64,000 nt of DNA, from the NCBI RefSeq assembly GCF_007004655.1, contig NZ_ML660089.1, forward strand, positions 1-64,000, given 5' to 3'. This document shows, one piece after another, positions 12,001-27,000 of the stretch. This stretch comes from Exilibacterium tricleocarpae (GTDB lineage: Bacteria > Pseudomonadota > Gammaproteobacteria > Pseudomonadales > Cellvibrionaceae). Position numbers and translations under genes: made by a program. The number at the start of each line of letters is the position of its first letter. Position 1 is the stretch's first letter. The notes under the pieces are model-generated. The model saw only the letters and a program-made list of their open reading frames with translations, was not told the origin of the DNA and made no database searches.

Positions 12001-15000
12001 CGCTGAGCCTGGCGGGCTACGCCCATCAGGATATTCCTTTTGAGCGGGTGGTGGAGGTGCTGCAACCGGCCCGCAGCCTGAGTCACAGCCCGTTGTTCCA
12101 GGTATTGTTTGATCTCGATCACGACTCCGCCAACGGACTCGAACTGCCGGGCCTGCAATTGGAGCCGATGGATGCCGGTGGCACCGTTGCCAAATTCGAT
12201 CTCAGCCTCTCGCTGGGGCATCACGCCGGTGGCATAACCGGCAGCCTGAAATACGCGGCTGATCTGTTTGAGCGCGCCACGGTTGAACGCTGGGTGACTT
12301 ACTTCTCCCGCATCGTTGCCGCACTGGTTGCCCGGGTGACTGAGCCGCTGCACCGCCTGCAGCTACTGTCGCCGGCCGAACGCGATTGTTTGCTGTTCGA
12401 GTTTAACCGCACGGCGGCGCCGTATCCCGCGTCGACCCTGGTACATCAATGGTTTGAGTCCCGCGTTGCGGAACATCCGGAGAGTATCGCACTGGTTTTC
12501 GAAGACGAGTCGCTGACTTACGCCGCATTGAACAGCAGGGCGAATCAGTTGGCCCACTATCTGATCGAACGGGGCGTTGGACCGGACACCTTAGTGGGCA
12601 TCTGTATGCAGCGCTCCCTCGACCTGGTGATCGCGCTGCTCGGTATTGTCAAAGCCGGCGGCGCTTATGTACCCTTCGATCCGACCCATCCCGAAGCGCG
12701 CTTGCGTTACCAATTCGAAGACGCCGGCTGTGAACTGGTGCTGGCGCAGCGACACGTGCTGCCGGCACTGCCGCTGGCGCCGGCGCAGGCGGTCTGTCTC
12801 GATGACGCAGTGCTGCAACGCCGTTTGGCGACTTATTGCGACGACAACCCGGTGCCGGGCGAGTTGGGATTGCGACCGGATCACCTCGTCTATGTGCTGT
12901 ATACGTCGGGCTCTACCGGACGGCCCAAGGGGGTAATGGTCGAACACCGGGCGCTGGTCAACCGCCTGGACTGGGCCCAAAAAACTTACGCTTTGACGCC
13001 GCAGGATAAGGTCCTGCAAAAAACCCCGTTCAGTTTTGACGTTTCCGTCTGGGAGTTCTTCTGGTCCCTGGGGCAGGGCTGTCAACTGGTGATTGCCCGG
13101 CCGGAAGGACATAGAGACAGCGCCTATCTGATTGATATTATCCGGCGCCGGGAAATTACGGTACTGCACTTTATTCCCCCGATGTTGCGGGTGCTGCTTG
13201 AAACAGAAGGCTGGCACGAGTGCAGGACGCTTAAAAAGGTATTCTGCGGTGGTGAAACGCTGGAGAAATCCCTGCAGGATCGTTTCTTTGCCGCAACCCC
13301 GGGCAGTGAATTGCATAATTTGTACGGTCCCACCGAGGCCACCATCGATGTGACCTCCTGGGTCTGCAGGCCGGGGGATCAAAACCCCCGGGTGCCGATC
13401 GGCAAACCGATACAGAATACTTGCTTACACGTTGTCGATAAACACTTGTCGCCGGTGCCGCTGGGCGTGGCGGGCGAGTTGTTGATCGGTGGTATCGGCC
13501 TCGCGCGCGGGTATCTGCGACGCCCGCAATTGACCGCGGAAAAATTTATCGCCGATCCTTTCAGTAGCGATCCGGACGCTCGCTTATACCGCAGCGGCGA
13601 CTGGGTGCGCCGTTGGCCCGATGGCACCCTGGAGTATATCGGTCGCATTGACCACCAGGTGAAACTGCGCGGTTTCAGGATTGAGTTGGGTGAGATCGAG
13701 ACGCAGCTCAGCGATCATGCGAGCGTGCGCGACGCCGTTGTTGTCGTGCAGCAAGGTGCGGCTCTGGAAGGACGTTTGGTGGCCTATGTCACGGCGGCGG
13801 CGCAAGCGCAGCTCGACCCGCAGGCGCTGCGGGATCATCTGCAGGGTCGCCTGCCTGAACATATGCTGCCGGCGGCGTTTATAGAACTCGATACCCTGCC
13901 GCTGACGCCAAGTGGCAAGGTCGACCGCAACGCTTTGCCGGCGTTGTCCGCCGACAGTCTGGGCGGCGAGTGTGAGTATGAACCGCCGGTTGGTGTGACC
14001 GAGAGTATCCTGGCAGATGTCTGGCAGACGCTGTTGGCGGTGCCAAAAGCGGGCCGGCAGGACAGTTTTTTTGCCCTCGGCGGACACTCGCTACTGGTTA
14101 TACAATTAATAGCCCGACTGCAGGCGCGGGGCTTGAATACCGATGTTCGCACGGTATTTACCGCCCCCAGGCTGCAAGACCTGGCGCGGGAGATTCGGGT
14201 ACAGAGTCGCGCCCGCTTTCAAGCGCCCCCGAATCTGTTGGCAGCGGATTGTACTGCCATTACGCCGGCGTTGTTGCCCCTGGTGCAGCTGGAGCAGGCG
14301 CAGATCGATCGTATTGTCAGCCGGGTTCCCGGTGGTGCCGCCAATATTCAGGATATCTATCCGCTCGCACCGCTGCAGGAGGGCATCCTGTTTCACCACC
14401 TGCTCAACGACCGGTCTCGCGGCGACACTTATATTATTCCGATACTGCTGTCGGTGGACAGCAGCGCCCGGTTGCAGCGATTTCTGGATGCCCTGCGCGC
14501 CGTGATTGCCCGTCACGATGTGCTGCGCTCGGCGGTGTTCTGGGAGGGGTTACCGCGGGCGGTGCAGGTCGTGCAGCGCCGGGCCGAGCTGGCCGTTACC
14601 GAAATCACACTGGACCCCGGCCGTTGCGCTCAAGCGCAACTCGAAGCGCGTATGGTGCCTGAAAAACTGTGGATGGACCTCAACCGCGCGCAGTTGTTGC
14701 AGGTGGAGTTTGCGTCCGATCCCGATTCTGCCGGCTACTTCGTTATTGTTTATCAGCACCATATTATCAACGACCATATCGGCCTCGAGGTCCTGGTCGA
14801 AGAGCTGGATGCTTATCTGGAACAAGACCGCCCCGATCTGCCGCCGCCGGTTCCCTATCGTGAATTTGTGGCTCACACCCTGGCACTGGCGCAGAGCGAG
14901 AATACCGAACAGTACTTTCGCACCCGCCTGGGTGATCTGGAGGAACCGACGCTGCCGTTCGGGATAGCGGATATCCAGGTGGACGGCAGCCGTATTCGCG

Positions 15001-18000
15001 AGAGCGAGTTAGAGGTCGACCGGACGCTGGCGACAGCCATTCGTCGCTTGAGCCTGCAATTGGGCGTGAGTGCGGCGAGTGTGTTTCACCTGGCTTGGGG
15101 TTTGGTGGTGGGGCGCTGCAGCGGCCGTGACGATGTGGTGTTTGGCACTGTGCTGTCCGGGCGCCTGCAGGGTACCCGGGGTGCCGAGCGGATGTTGGGT
15201 TTGTTTATCAACACGCTGCCGTTGCGGTTGCCCTTGACGGGTTCTGTGAAAAGCTGCCTCGATTTTACCTACAACGAGTTGGTGGCCCTGTTGAGCCATG
15301 AGCAGACAGCGCTGAATCGGGCGCAGGCCTGCAGTGGTTTAACCGGTGACGCGCCTTTGTTTAGCGCCCTGATCAATTACCGCTATTCGGGCTCCGCAGA
15401 ACCGCTGGAAGCAGCGGGAGAGTCCGCGACCTCGGATGGCGGAACGCCGGCGCGAATTCAAGAGCCTTCGTCACCGCATGAACAGTCCGGTATTAACGTG
15501 CTGGTTGCCCAAGAGCGCGGCAATTACCCGTTCGATCTGTCGGTGGACGATTTCGGCGCGGCGGGCTTTAGACTGGTGGTGCAGGTGGAGGCGTCGTTGG
15601 ACCCGCAGTGTATTGCCACCTATATGCACTGCGCACTGGCGGGTCTTGTCGAGGCGCTGGACCAGGCGCCGCAGCGCCCTATGGCGGAACTCGATATCCT
15701 GCCGCCGGCGACGCGCGAGCAGGTGCTGCAGACATTCGGTCACCGCGAGGCGCCGGCCACTGCCCCCGCCCTGATTCACCAGGTATTCGAAGCACAGGTG
15801 TTGCGCGATCCCGATGCCCGCGCTGTCGAACACGGTGAAGCACATCTCAGTTACGGTGCTCTCAACGCCCGGGCGAATCAGTTGGCCCACTATTTACGCG
15901 CGCAGGGTGTCACCCCCGGCGACCGGGTGGGGTTGTTGTTGCCACGTTCACTGGACTTTGCCGTGGCGATGTTGGGGGTGTTAAAAGCGGGCGGTGTCTA
16001 TATAGTGCTGGACCCGGAACATCCCGCCACACGGCTGCAACAAATTGGGGAGCGGGCGCGACTGCACACCTTGATCACTTGCCGGGGTTTGGCACCGGCC
16101 TGGTATGCGGACAACTTGCTGCAGTTAGACGTTGTCGATACGCAAACTGATCTGGCCCGGCAGCCGGTCGATAATCTGGATGTAACACTGGATACCCGTG
16201 CACCGGCGTTTGCGTTTTTCACCTCCGGTTCCACCGGCACGCCCAAAGGCGCCCTCAACAGCCATGCCGGCGTTGTCAATAATATGCAGGCCATGGCGCA
16301 AGAGCTTGCGCTCACGCCCGCGGACCGGGTCTTGCAGTTCGCCGCGCTGGGCTTCGATGTGGTGATCGAAGAGTTGTATCCGGCCTGGTTTGCCGGTGCG
16401 ACGGTCGTGTTGCGCGATGAAGAAGGACTGTTGGGCTGCGCGCAGTTGCAGGCCTTGTTGACGCGAACGACGGTCACTGTGTGCGAATTGATGGCCGGTT
16501 ACTGGACGCATTGGGTGCAGTATTTACAGCAGCAAAAGCTGCGACCGCCGTCGAGCTTACGCTGCTTGCTGTTGGGTAGTGACCGGGTCCCGGTGTCGAT
16601 ATATCAACAGTGGCAGGCGTTTGGGATTCCGGTAGTCAATGTTTTCGGCCTGACGGAAACGGGTTGTACGTCACTCGTTTATCACGCTGAGAATAAAGAG
16701 TCCCCGGCGTCGACCGACCCAACACAAGCCTACCTGCCCAACGGCCGGCCGCTGGCCAATACGGAAGTCTATGTTTTGGACGCTCGGGGCGCCCCGGTGG
16801 CGCCGGATGTGGTCGGTGAACTTTACCTGGGCGGCGCCGGCGTGGGCCTGGGGTACCTCGATGAGCCCGAACTAACCGCGGCGCACTTTATCCCGCACCC
16901 GTTTCATCAAGGTGGCGGTCAGGTCTACAAAACCGGCGATCTGGCGCGCTGGCGGGCGGACGGCAATCTGGAATTTATCGGGCGGCGCGATCATCAGGTG
17001 AAGGTGCGCGGCTTTCGCATCGAACTGGAAGAAATCGAAGCGCAGTTGTTACTTGACGCCGCGGTGGGTGAGGCCGCCGTTGTATTGTACGAACAGGAAG
17101 GCAGCGACGATACCGCTACGGCCCAGAGCCATTTGATTGCCTGGGTCAGTCCAGCCGATGGAACCGAATTGGATACCGAAGCGGTGCGGCACAATCTATC
17201 GCAACGACTTCCAGCGTATATGTTGCCGGCAGCGATTATGGTTCAAGCGGCGCTGCCGCTGACGGTCAGTGGCAAGGTGGACCGACAGGCGCTGCCGGCG
17301 CCGGACCTGAGTGCCCTGGCCGCGGTTTATGAGGCGCCGGAAGGGGACATCGAAACCGCGCTGGCGGAAATTTGGCAAGCGCTGCTGGGCGTAGAGCGGG
17401 TTGGACGGCGGGATAATTTTTTCCGTCTCGGCGGCCACTCGCTGTTGGTGATTCAACTGATCGCGCGCCTGCAGTCGCAGGGCCTGCACGCGGAAGTGCG
17501 GGCGGTGTTCGACCAGCCCACGTTACAGGCGTTGGCGGCCGTGATTGAAACGCAAGGGCGGCCACAGTTTCGGGCACCGCCGAACCTGATTGCGCCGGAT
17601 TGCCGGCGGATCACGCCCGAGCTGTTGCCGTTGGTGGCGCTAAAGCAGGAAGAGATCGATCATATTGCCGCGCAGGTGCCCGGCGGCGCCGGCAATATCC
17701 AGGATATCTATCCGCTGGCGCCATTACAGGCCGGTATTCTATTTCACCATATGCTGGCGACACCCGAGCAGGGCGATGCCTATATCACGCCGATCCTGCT
17801 GGCCGCGGACAGCAAGGGGCACCTGGATCGCTTTCTGGCGGCGTTAAATAAGCTGGTGGCGCGCCACGATGTCTTGCGCACCGGCGTGTTTTGGGAGGGG
17901 TTGTCGCAGCCGGTGCAGGTAGTGCTGCGCGAGGCGCGGTTGCAGGTGCGGGAGCTCGAATTGGATGCCGCCGTCGACGGGCAGCAACAGTTGGAAGCGC

Positions 18001-21000
18001 GCATTGCGCCGGGCCGGCTGTGGATGGCGCTGCAGCAGGCGCCGCTGTTGCAGGTGGACGTTGCTGCCGATCCTCGCTCGGAAAAATATTTTATCCTTCT
18101 CTGCGAGCATCACCTTATCAATGACCATATCGGCCTGGAAATCCTGGTTGAGGAACTGAATACCTGTCTCCGTTCGGATAACCCGCAATTGCCGCCGCCG
18201 GTGCCCTATCGCGAGTTTGTGGCCCACGCCCTGGCGCTGGCGCAGAGCGAGGCAACGCAGCAGTACTTCCGTGTCCGCCTCGGTGATATGCAAGAGCCGA
18301 CACTCCCCTTCGGCATACAGGATATTCAGGTGCGCGCCGACCGGATTCGCGAGGCCCGGTTGACGGTCGAGCCGGCACTGGCGGACCTGGTGCGGCCGTT
18401 GAGCCGGCGCCTGGGGGTGAGTGTGGCGAGTATTTTCCACCTGGCCTGGGCGCTGGTGGTGGGGCGTTGCAGTGGTCGCGACGACGTTGTTTTCGGCACG
18501 GTTTTATCCGGGCGTTTGCAGGGGACTCAGGGTGCCGAACGGATGCTCGGCCTGTTTATCAACACCTTGCCGCTGCGGCTGCCGCTTAAGGGTTCCGTCG
18601 AGAGTTGTCTGGAGTTTACCTACCGCGAACTGGTGGCATTGCTGGAGCATGAACAGGCGTCGCTCAATACCGCCCAGGCCTGCAGTGGTCTGGCCGCGGA
18701 CACGCCTTTATTCAGCGCGCTGATCAACTACAGATATTCGGAACTTACCGAGCGGGACGACAGTACCGATACATCGGGTATCGAGGGGTTGATCGCCCAT
18801 GAACGGGGCAACTATCCCTTCGATCTATCCGTGGATGATTTCGGTGCGACGGGTTTCCGGCTGGTGGTGCAGGTGGAGGCGTCGTTGGACCCGCAGTGTA
18901 TTGCCACCTATATGCACTGCGCACTGGCGGGTCTTGTCGAGGCGCTGGACCAGGCTCCGCAGCGCCCTATGGCGGAACTCGATATCCTGCCGCCGGCGAC
19001 GCGCGAGCAGGTGCTGCAGACGTTCAACCACAGCGATGCGCCGGCTGTTGCTCCCGCCCTGATTCACCAGGTGTTTGAAGCGCAGGTGTTGCGCGATCCT
19101 GGCGCCCGCGCTGTCGAACACGGTGAAGCACATCTCAGTTACGGTGCTCTCAACGCCCGGGCGAATCAGTTGGCCCACCATCTACGCGCGCAAGGGGTCA
19201 CCCCCGGCGACCGGGTGGGGTTGTTGTTGCCGCGTTCACTGGACTTTGCCGTGGCGATGTTGGGGGTGTTAAAAGCGGGCGGTGTCTATATAGTGCTGGA
19301 CCCGGAACATCCCGCGACACGGCTGCAACAAATTGGCGAGCGGGCGCGACTGCATACCTTGATGACTTGCCGGCGTTTGGCACCGGCCTGGTATGCGGAC
19401 AACCTGCTGCTGTTAGACGCTGTCGCTGTGCAAACCGATCTGGCCGGACAGCCGGTGGATAATCTGGATGTAACGCTGGATACCCGTGCACCGGCCTTCG
19501 CATTTTTCACTTCCGGTTCCACCGGCACGCCCAAGGGCGCCCTCAACAGTCATGCCGGCGTTGTCAATAATATGCAGGCCATGGCGCAGGCACTTTCACT
19601 AACACCCGCAGACCGCGTCTTGCAGTTTGCCGCGCTGGGCTTCGATGTGGTGATCGAAGAGTTGTACCCGGCCTGGTTTGCCGGTGCGACGGTGGTGTTG
19701 CGCGATGAAGAAGGATTGTTGGGCTGTGAGCAGTTGCAGACCTTGTTGGCTCGCACGGCGGTCACGGTGTGTGAACTGATGGCCGGTTACTGGACGCACT
19801 GGGTACAGTATTTACAGCAGCAAAAGCAGCGCCCGCCGTCGAGCTTGCGTTGCTTGCTGTTGGGCAGTGACCGGGTACCGGTATCGGTGTATGAACAGTG
19901 GCAGGCATTTGATATTCCCGTGGTCAATGTTTTTGGTCTGACCGAGACCGGCTGTACATCGCTGGTTTATCACGCGAGTGGTAAGGAGCCTTCAGCCCTG
20001 GGTAAAGAGCCTTCAGCTCTGGGTAAAGAGCCTTCAGCCCCGGGTAAAGAGCCTTCAGCTCTGGGTAGAGAGCCTTCAGCTCTGGGTAGAGAGCCTTCAG
20101 CCCCGGGTAAAGAGCCTTCAGCTTTAGGTGGGGAGCCTTCCGTAACCACTGGCGCAGTAAAGGCTTACTTGCCCAATGGCCGACCGCTGGTCAACACGGA
20201 AGTCTATGTCCTGGACGCGCGGCGTGCCCCGGTGGCGCCGGGTGTGGTCGGTGAACTCTACCTGGGTGGCGCCGGCGTGGGCCTGGGGTACCTCGACGAG
20301 CCCGAGTTAACCGCGGCGCACTTTATCCCGCACCCGTTTCATCAAGATGGAGGCCAGGTTTACAAAACCGGCGATCTGGCACGCTGGCGGGCGGACGGCA
20401 ATCTGGAATTTATCGGGCGGCGCGATCACCAGGTGAAGGTGCGCGGCTTCCGCATTGAATTGGAGGAAATCGAAGCACAGTTGTTACTTGACGCCGCGGT
20501 GGGCGAGGCCGCCGTTGTATTGTATGAACAGGAAGGCGGCGGCGATGCCGCTACGGCGCAGAGCCATTTGATCGCCTGGGTCAGTCCAGCCGATGGGATT
20601 GAACTGGATACTGAGGCGGTGCGGCACAATCTATCGCAACGACTACCGGCGTATATGTTGCCGGCGGCGATTATGGTTCAAGCGGCGCTGCCGCTAACAG
20701 TCAGTGGCAAGGTGGACCGACAGGCGCTGCCGGCGCCGGACCTGAGTGCCCTGGCCGCGGTTTATGAGGCGCCGGAAGGGGACATCGAAACCGCGCTGGC
20801 AGAAATTTGGCAAGCGCTGCTGGGCGTGGAGCGGGTCGGACGGCGGGATAATTTTTTCCGCCTCGGTGGCCACTCGCTGCTGGTGATTCAGCTGATCGCG
20901 CGCCTGCAGTCGCAGGGCCTGCACGCGCAAGTGCGGGCGGTGTTCGACCAGCCCACGTTACAGGCGTTGGCGGCCGTGCTTGAAACACAAGCGCAGCCAC

Positions 21001-24000
21001 AGTTCCGGGCCCCGCCGAACCTGATTGCGCCGGATTGCCGGCGGATCACGCCCGAGCTGTTGCCGCTGGTGGCGCTGGAGCAGGAAGAGATCGATCATAT
21101 TGCCGCGCAGGTGCCCGGCGGCGCCGGCAATATTCAGGATATTTATCCGCTCGGCCCGCTGCAGGAAGGTATTTTGTTCCATCACCGCTTAAGCGAGCCG
21201 GCCAGTGGTGATACTTATGTGACGCCGACGCTGCTGGTGCTCGATAACCGCGCGGCACTGGAGCGGCTGTTAACTGCATTCAACGCCGTTATCGCCCGCC
21301 ACGATGTCTTGCGAACCGCTGTATTTTGGGACGGCTTGCCGCAGCCGGTGCAAGTGGTGCTGCGCGCGGCAAAGATGCCGGTCAACGATATTCCACTGGA
21401 TGCCGGCGTCGATGTGCGGGCACAGTTGGAGCAGTATATCGCGCCCGGCAACCTGTGGATGGACCTCGGCCGGGCGCCGTTGTTACAGGCGGAGGTTGCC
21501 GCCGATCCCCATTCTGAAAAATACTTTGTCGTTATTAACGAACACCATATTATCAATGACGACATCGGATTAGAAATACTGCTCGAAGAGCTGGAAGCCT
21601 TTAGTAAAGCCGATAAACCGGATTTGCCGCCACCGATACCCTATCGTGAATTTATCGCACAAACCCTGGCTGCCGCGAAGAACCGGGAATCGGAGACCTA
21701 TTTTCACAACCGTCTGCACTCGGTCGACGAGCCGACACTGCCCTATGGTTTGAGTGATGTGCATTTAGACGGCGGCCGCATTCGCGAGGCGAAGTCCCGG
21801 TTGCGACCGGACCTGTCGCAGCAACTGCGTGATTTGACAACAGCGCTGGGTGTTATTCCCGCCAGTTTTTTCCATCTGGCCTGGGCGCTGGTGGTGGGCC
21901 GCTGCAGTGATCGCGAAGACGTGGTTTTCGGCACCGTGCTGTCCGGCCGCCTGCAAGGTACTCAGGGCGCGGATCGCACTATGGGTCTGTTTATAAATAC
22001 CTTGCCCATTCGCCTGTCACTGGCGGGTTCAATAAAGGCGTGTCTCGAATTTACGCATAACGAGTTGATGGCGTTATTGAAGCACGAGCAGGTGTCGTTG
22101 AATGTGGCGCAGAGCTTCAGCGGTCTGAGCGGTGATATGCCGTTGTTCAGCGCGTTGATTAACTTCAGGCACTCGGAACACCACGGTGGTGGCGACACCG
22201 ATGAAGAGGATTCGGAAATCGATATCCTGTCGGGGCATGAGCGGGGCAACTACCCGTTTGATTTGTCGGTCGATGACTTTGGTGCCGACGGTTTTGGCCT
22301 GGTGGCCCAGGTTGAGCAGGCGTTGGACCCGCAGCGCATTATCGCTTATATGCATTGCGCGCTGGAAGGCATTGTCGAAGCTCTCCAACAGGCGCCGCAC
22401 CGCCCCATGGCGGAACTCGAAATCCTGCCGTCGGCTGAGCGCGAGCAAGTGCTGCGCGGGTTCAGTGACAGTGATACGGCAGCTATTGCACCCGCCCTGA
22501 TTCACCAGGTTTTCGAAGCGCAGGTGCTGCGCGATCCCGCTGCCCGCGCTGTCGAACACGGTGAGGCGCATCTGAGTTACGGCGCCCTTAACGCTCAGGC
22601 GAATCAACTGGCCCGCTATCTGCATGCGCGAGGTGTCGCCCCCGGCGATCGGGTGGGGTTATTGTTGCCGCGTTCACTGAACTTTGCCGTGGCGATGCTG
22701 GGCGTTTTAAAAGCGGGTGGTGTCTATGTGGTATTGGACCCGGATCATCCCGCGGCACGCCTGCAACAAATCGGCGAGCGGGCGCGGCTGCACACCTTGA
22801 TGACTTGCCGGAGTTTGGCACCAGCCCGGTATGCAGGCAATCTTTTGCACTTAGACGCTGTCGATGTACAAACCGATCTGGCCCGGCAGCCGGTTGATAA
22901 TCTGGATGTAACACTGGATACCCGCGCGCCGGCGTTTGCGTTTTTCACCTCCGGTTCCACCGGTACGCCCAAAGGCGCTCTCAATAGTCACGCCGGCGTT
23001 GTCAACAATATGCAGGCCATGGCGCTGGAACTGGCGCTGACGCCCGCGGACCGGGTCTTGCAGTTCGCCGCCTTGGGTTTCGATGTGGTGATCGAAGAGT
23101 TGTACCCGGCCTGGTTTGCCGGCGCGACTGTGGTGCTGCGCGACGAAGAGGGATTGCTGGGCTGTGAGCAGTTGCAGGCGCTGTTGACTCGCACGGCGAC
23201 CACGGTGTGTGAGTTAATGGCCGGTTACTGGGTGCATTGGGTGCAGTATTTGCAGCAGCAGGGGCTGCGACCGCCGCCGGCCCTGCGTTGCCTGCTGTTG
23301 GGTAGTGACCGGGTGCCGGTATCGGTGTACGAGCAGTGGCAGGGGTTTGGGATTCCGGTAGTCAATGTCTTCGGTCTGACCGAGACCGGCTGCACGTCGC
23401 TGGTTTATCACGCCGATGATAAGGAGCCTTCAGCTTCAGGTGATGAGCCTTCAGCTTCAGGTGATGAGCCTTCAGCTTTAGGTAAAGAGCCTTCAGCTTT
23501 AGGTAAAGAGCCTTCAGCCTTAGGTAGAGAGCCTTCAGCCTTAGGTAGAGAGCCTTCAGCCCTAGGTAGAAAGTCTTCAGTATCCACCGACACAACCCAG
23601 GCTTACCTGCCCAACGGCCGGCCGCTGGCCAATACAGAAGTTTATGTTCTGGACGGTCGGGGTGCGCCGGTGCCGCCGGGTGTGGTCGGTGAACTCTATC
23701 TGGGCGGCGCCGGCGTGGGCTTGGGCTACCTCGACGACCCCGAGTTAACCGCAGCGCACTTTGTGCCGCACCCGTTCGATCCACATCGAGGCCGGGTCTA
23801 CAAAACCGGGGACCTGGCGCGCTGGCAGGCGGACGGCAACCTGGAATTTATCGGGCGGCGCGATCACCAGGTGAAGGTGCGCGGCTTTCGCATCGAACTG
23901 GAAGAAATCGAAGCGCAGTTGTTGCGCGACGCCGCGGTAGGTGAGGCCGCTGTCGTGCTGTACGAAAATTCCGATAGCGGCGATGCGGCCGCGACTCAGG

Positions 24001-27000
24001 GCCACTTGATTGCCTGGGTCAGCCCGGCCGCCGGCGTTGAACTGGATACGGAGCAGGTGCAGCGCAACCTGGCACAACGGCTGCCGGCGTATATGTTGCC
24101 GGCGGCGATTATGGTCCGGGCGACGCTGCCGTTGACGCTCAGCGGCAAGGTGGACCGGCGGGCGCTGCCGGCGCCGGACCTGAGTGCCCTGGCAGCCGTG
24201 TACGAGCCCCCGCAGGGGGACATCGAAACGGTGCTGGCAGAGATCTGGCAAACACTGCTGGGCGTGGAGCGGGTCGGGCGGCAGGATAATTTCTTCCGCC
24301 TCGGCGGCCACTCGCTGTTGGTCATGCAACTGATCGCCAGTTTGCAGGCGAGGGGCCTGAATACTAGTTTGCGCGCCGTGTTCGACCAGCCCAGTTTGCA
24401 GGGGCTGGCCGGGGCAATCGGGACGCAGCGGCACCGGCAGTATAAAGCGCCGCCGAATCTGATCCCGGCGGACTGCCGGCGGATTACGCCCGAGCTGTTG
24501 CCGCTGGTGACGCTGGCGCAGGCGCAGATCGACCATATCGCCGCCCAGGTGCCCGGCGGTGCCGGCAATATCCAGGACATCTACCCGCTCGGCCCGCTCC
24601 AGGAGGGCATCCTGTTTCACCATATGCTAGCCACGCCCGAGCAGGGCGACACCTACATTATGCCCACCTTGCTCACCGTATCCGATCAGGTGCAACTGGA
24701 GCGCTTGTTGGCGGCGTTGAACAAGCTGGTGACACGTCACGATATTCTGCGCACCGCAGTGTTCTGGCGCGGCCTGCCGCAGGCTGTACAGGTGGTGCTG
24801 CGCGAGGCGCCGCTGCGGGTGAAAACGTTTGATTTGGACGGATCGCGGGATCTGCTGACACAGTTGCGCGCCCGTATCGCACCGGAAAACCTGTGGATAG
24901 CACTCGACCAGGCGCCGTTGCTACAGGTGGAGGTCGCCGCCGACCCGCAGTCAGCAAAGTATTTTGTAATTATTAACGAGCACCACATTATCAACGACCA
25001 TATCGGCCTGGAAGTCCTGGTCGAGGAGTTGGAGGCGTGCCTGCAGTCCGACAATCCCCCGTTGCCGGCGCCGGTGCCCTACCGCGAGTTTGTCGCCCAC
25101 ACCCTGGCTTTGGCGCAAAGCGGCGCGACCGAAAAGTACTTCCGCTCGCGGCTGGGGGATGTCGACGAGCCCACGCTGCCTTTCGGTATACAAGACATTC
25201 AGGTCAAAGCCAGCCAGATTAACGAAGCCAGTTTGCCGGTGGCGCCGGTGCTGGGCGGGAAAATTCGCGCCCTGAGTCAGCGCCTGGGTGTAAGCGCGGC
25301 GAGTATTTTCCATCTGGCCTGGGCGCTGGTGGTAGGTCGTTGCAGCGATCGCGACGATGTGGTGTTCGGCACGGTGTTGTCCGGGCGCCTGCAGGGCACG
25401 GAAGGTGCCGATCGGATGATCGGTCTGTTTATCAATACGTTACCGCTGCGTTTGCGACTGACCGGCTCGGTTGCGGACTGCCTCGACCACGCCCACCGGG
25501 AAATTATTGAACTGCTGAGTTACGAACAAGCTTCATTGTCGACGGCGCAGGCGTGTGCGGCGCTGCCCAATGATATGCCGTTGTTTACCAGTCTGTTCAA
25601 CTACCGCTATGACCGCATGGCCGGGCGCCGGGACCAGCCGGATACCGGTGCCGGCCAATTGCCGGAGGATGCTATTTTTGATACCGGCGAAGGGCACGAG
25701 CGAGGTAACTACCCCTTCGATCTGTCGGTGGATGACTATGGCGAGTACGGTTTTGAACTGGTGGCCCAGGTGGAGGCGTCGATCGACCCCCACTGTATCG
25801 CCGCCTATGTTCACCACGCATTGACAGACATTGTCGAGGCACTGGACCAGGCGCCGCAGCGCTCCATGGCAGAACTCGATATCCTGCCGCCGGCGACGCG
25901 CGAGCAGGTGCTGCAGACATTCGGTCACAGCGACGCGCCGGCCATTGCCCCCGCCCTGATTCACCAGGTAGTCGAAGCACAGGTGTTGCGCGATCCCGAC
26001 GCCCGCGCTGTCGAACACGGTGAGGCGTATCTCAGTTACGGTGCGCTTAATGCCCGCGCCAATCAACTGGCCCGCTATCTGTGCGCGCAGGGTGTCGCCC
26101 CCGGCGATCGGGTGGGACTATTGTTGCCGCGTTCACTGGACTTTGCCGTGGCGATGCTGGGTGTGTTAAAAGCGGGTGGCGTCTATGTGGTGCTGGACCC
26201 GGATCATCCCGCGGCACGGCTGCAACAAATTGGCGAGCGGGCGCGGCTGCACACCCTGATCACGTGCCGGAGTTTGGCGCCAGCCTGGTATGCGGACAAC
26301 CTGTTGTGTTTGGACGCCGTCGATGTACAAACCGATCTGGCCCGGCAGCCGGTTGATAATCCGGCGTTAACACTGGACACCCGCGCGCCGGCGTTTGCCT
26401 TTTTCACCTCCGGTTCCACCGGTACGCCCAAAGGGGCTCTCAACAGCCATGCCGGCGTTGTCAATAATATGCAGGCCATGGCGCAAGAGCTTTCGCTCAC
26501 GCCCGCGGACCGGGTCTTACAGTTCGCCGCACTGGGCTTCGATGTGGTGATCGAAGAGTTGTACCCGGCCTGGTTTGCCGGCGCGACAGTCGTACTGCGC
26601 GACGAAGAGGGATTGCTGGGCTGCGAGCAGTTGCAGGCCTTGTTGACGCGCACATCGGTCACCGTGTGTGAACTGATGGCCGGTTACTGGGCGCATTGGG
26701 TGCAGTATTTACAGCAGCAGGCGCTGCGCCCGCCGTCGAGCTTGCGCTGTTTGCTGTTGGGCAGTGACCGGGTCCCGGTGTCGGTGTATCAACAGTGGCA
26801 GGGGTTTGGGATTCCGGTAGTCAATGTCTTCGGTCTGACCGAGACCGGCTGCACGTCGCTGGTTTACCACGCCGGTGATAAGGAGCCTTCAGCTTTGGGT
26901 AAGGAGCCTTCAGCTTTGGGTGAGGAGCCTTCAGCTTTGGGTGAGGAGCCTTCAGCTTCAGGTAAAAAGCCCTCAGCCTTAGGCAAAGAGCCTTCAGCGT

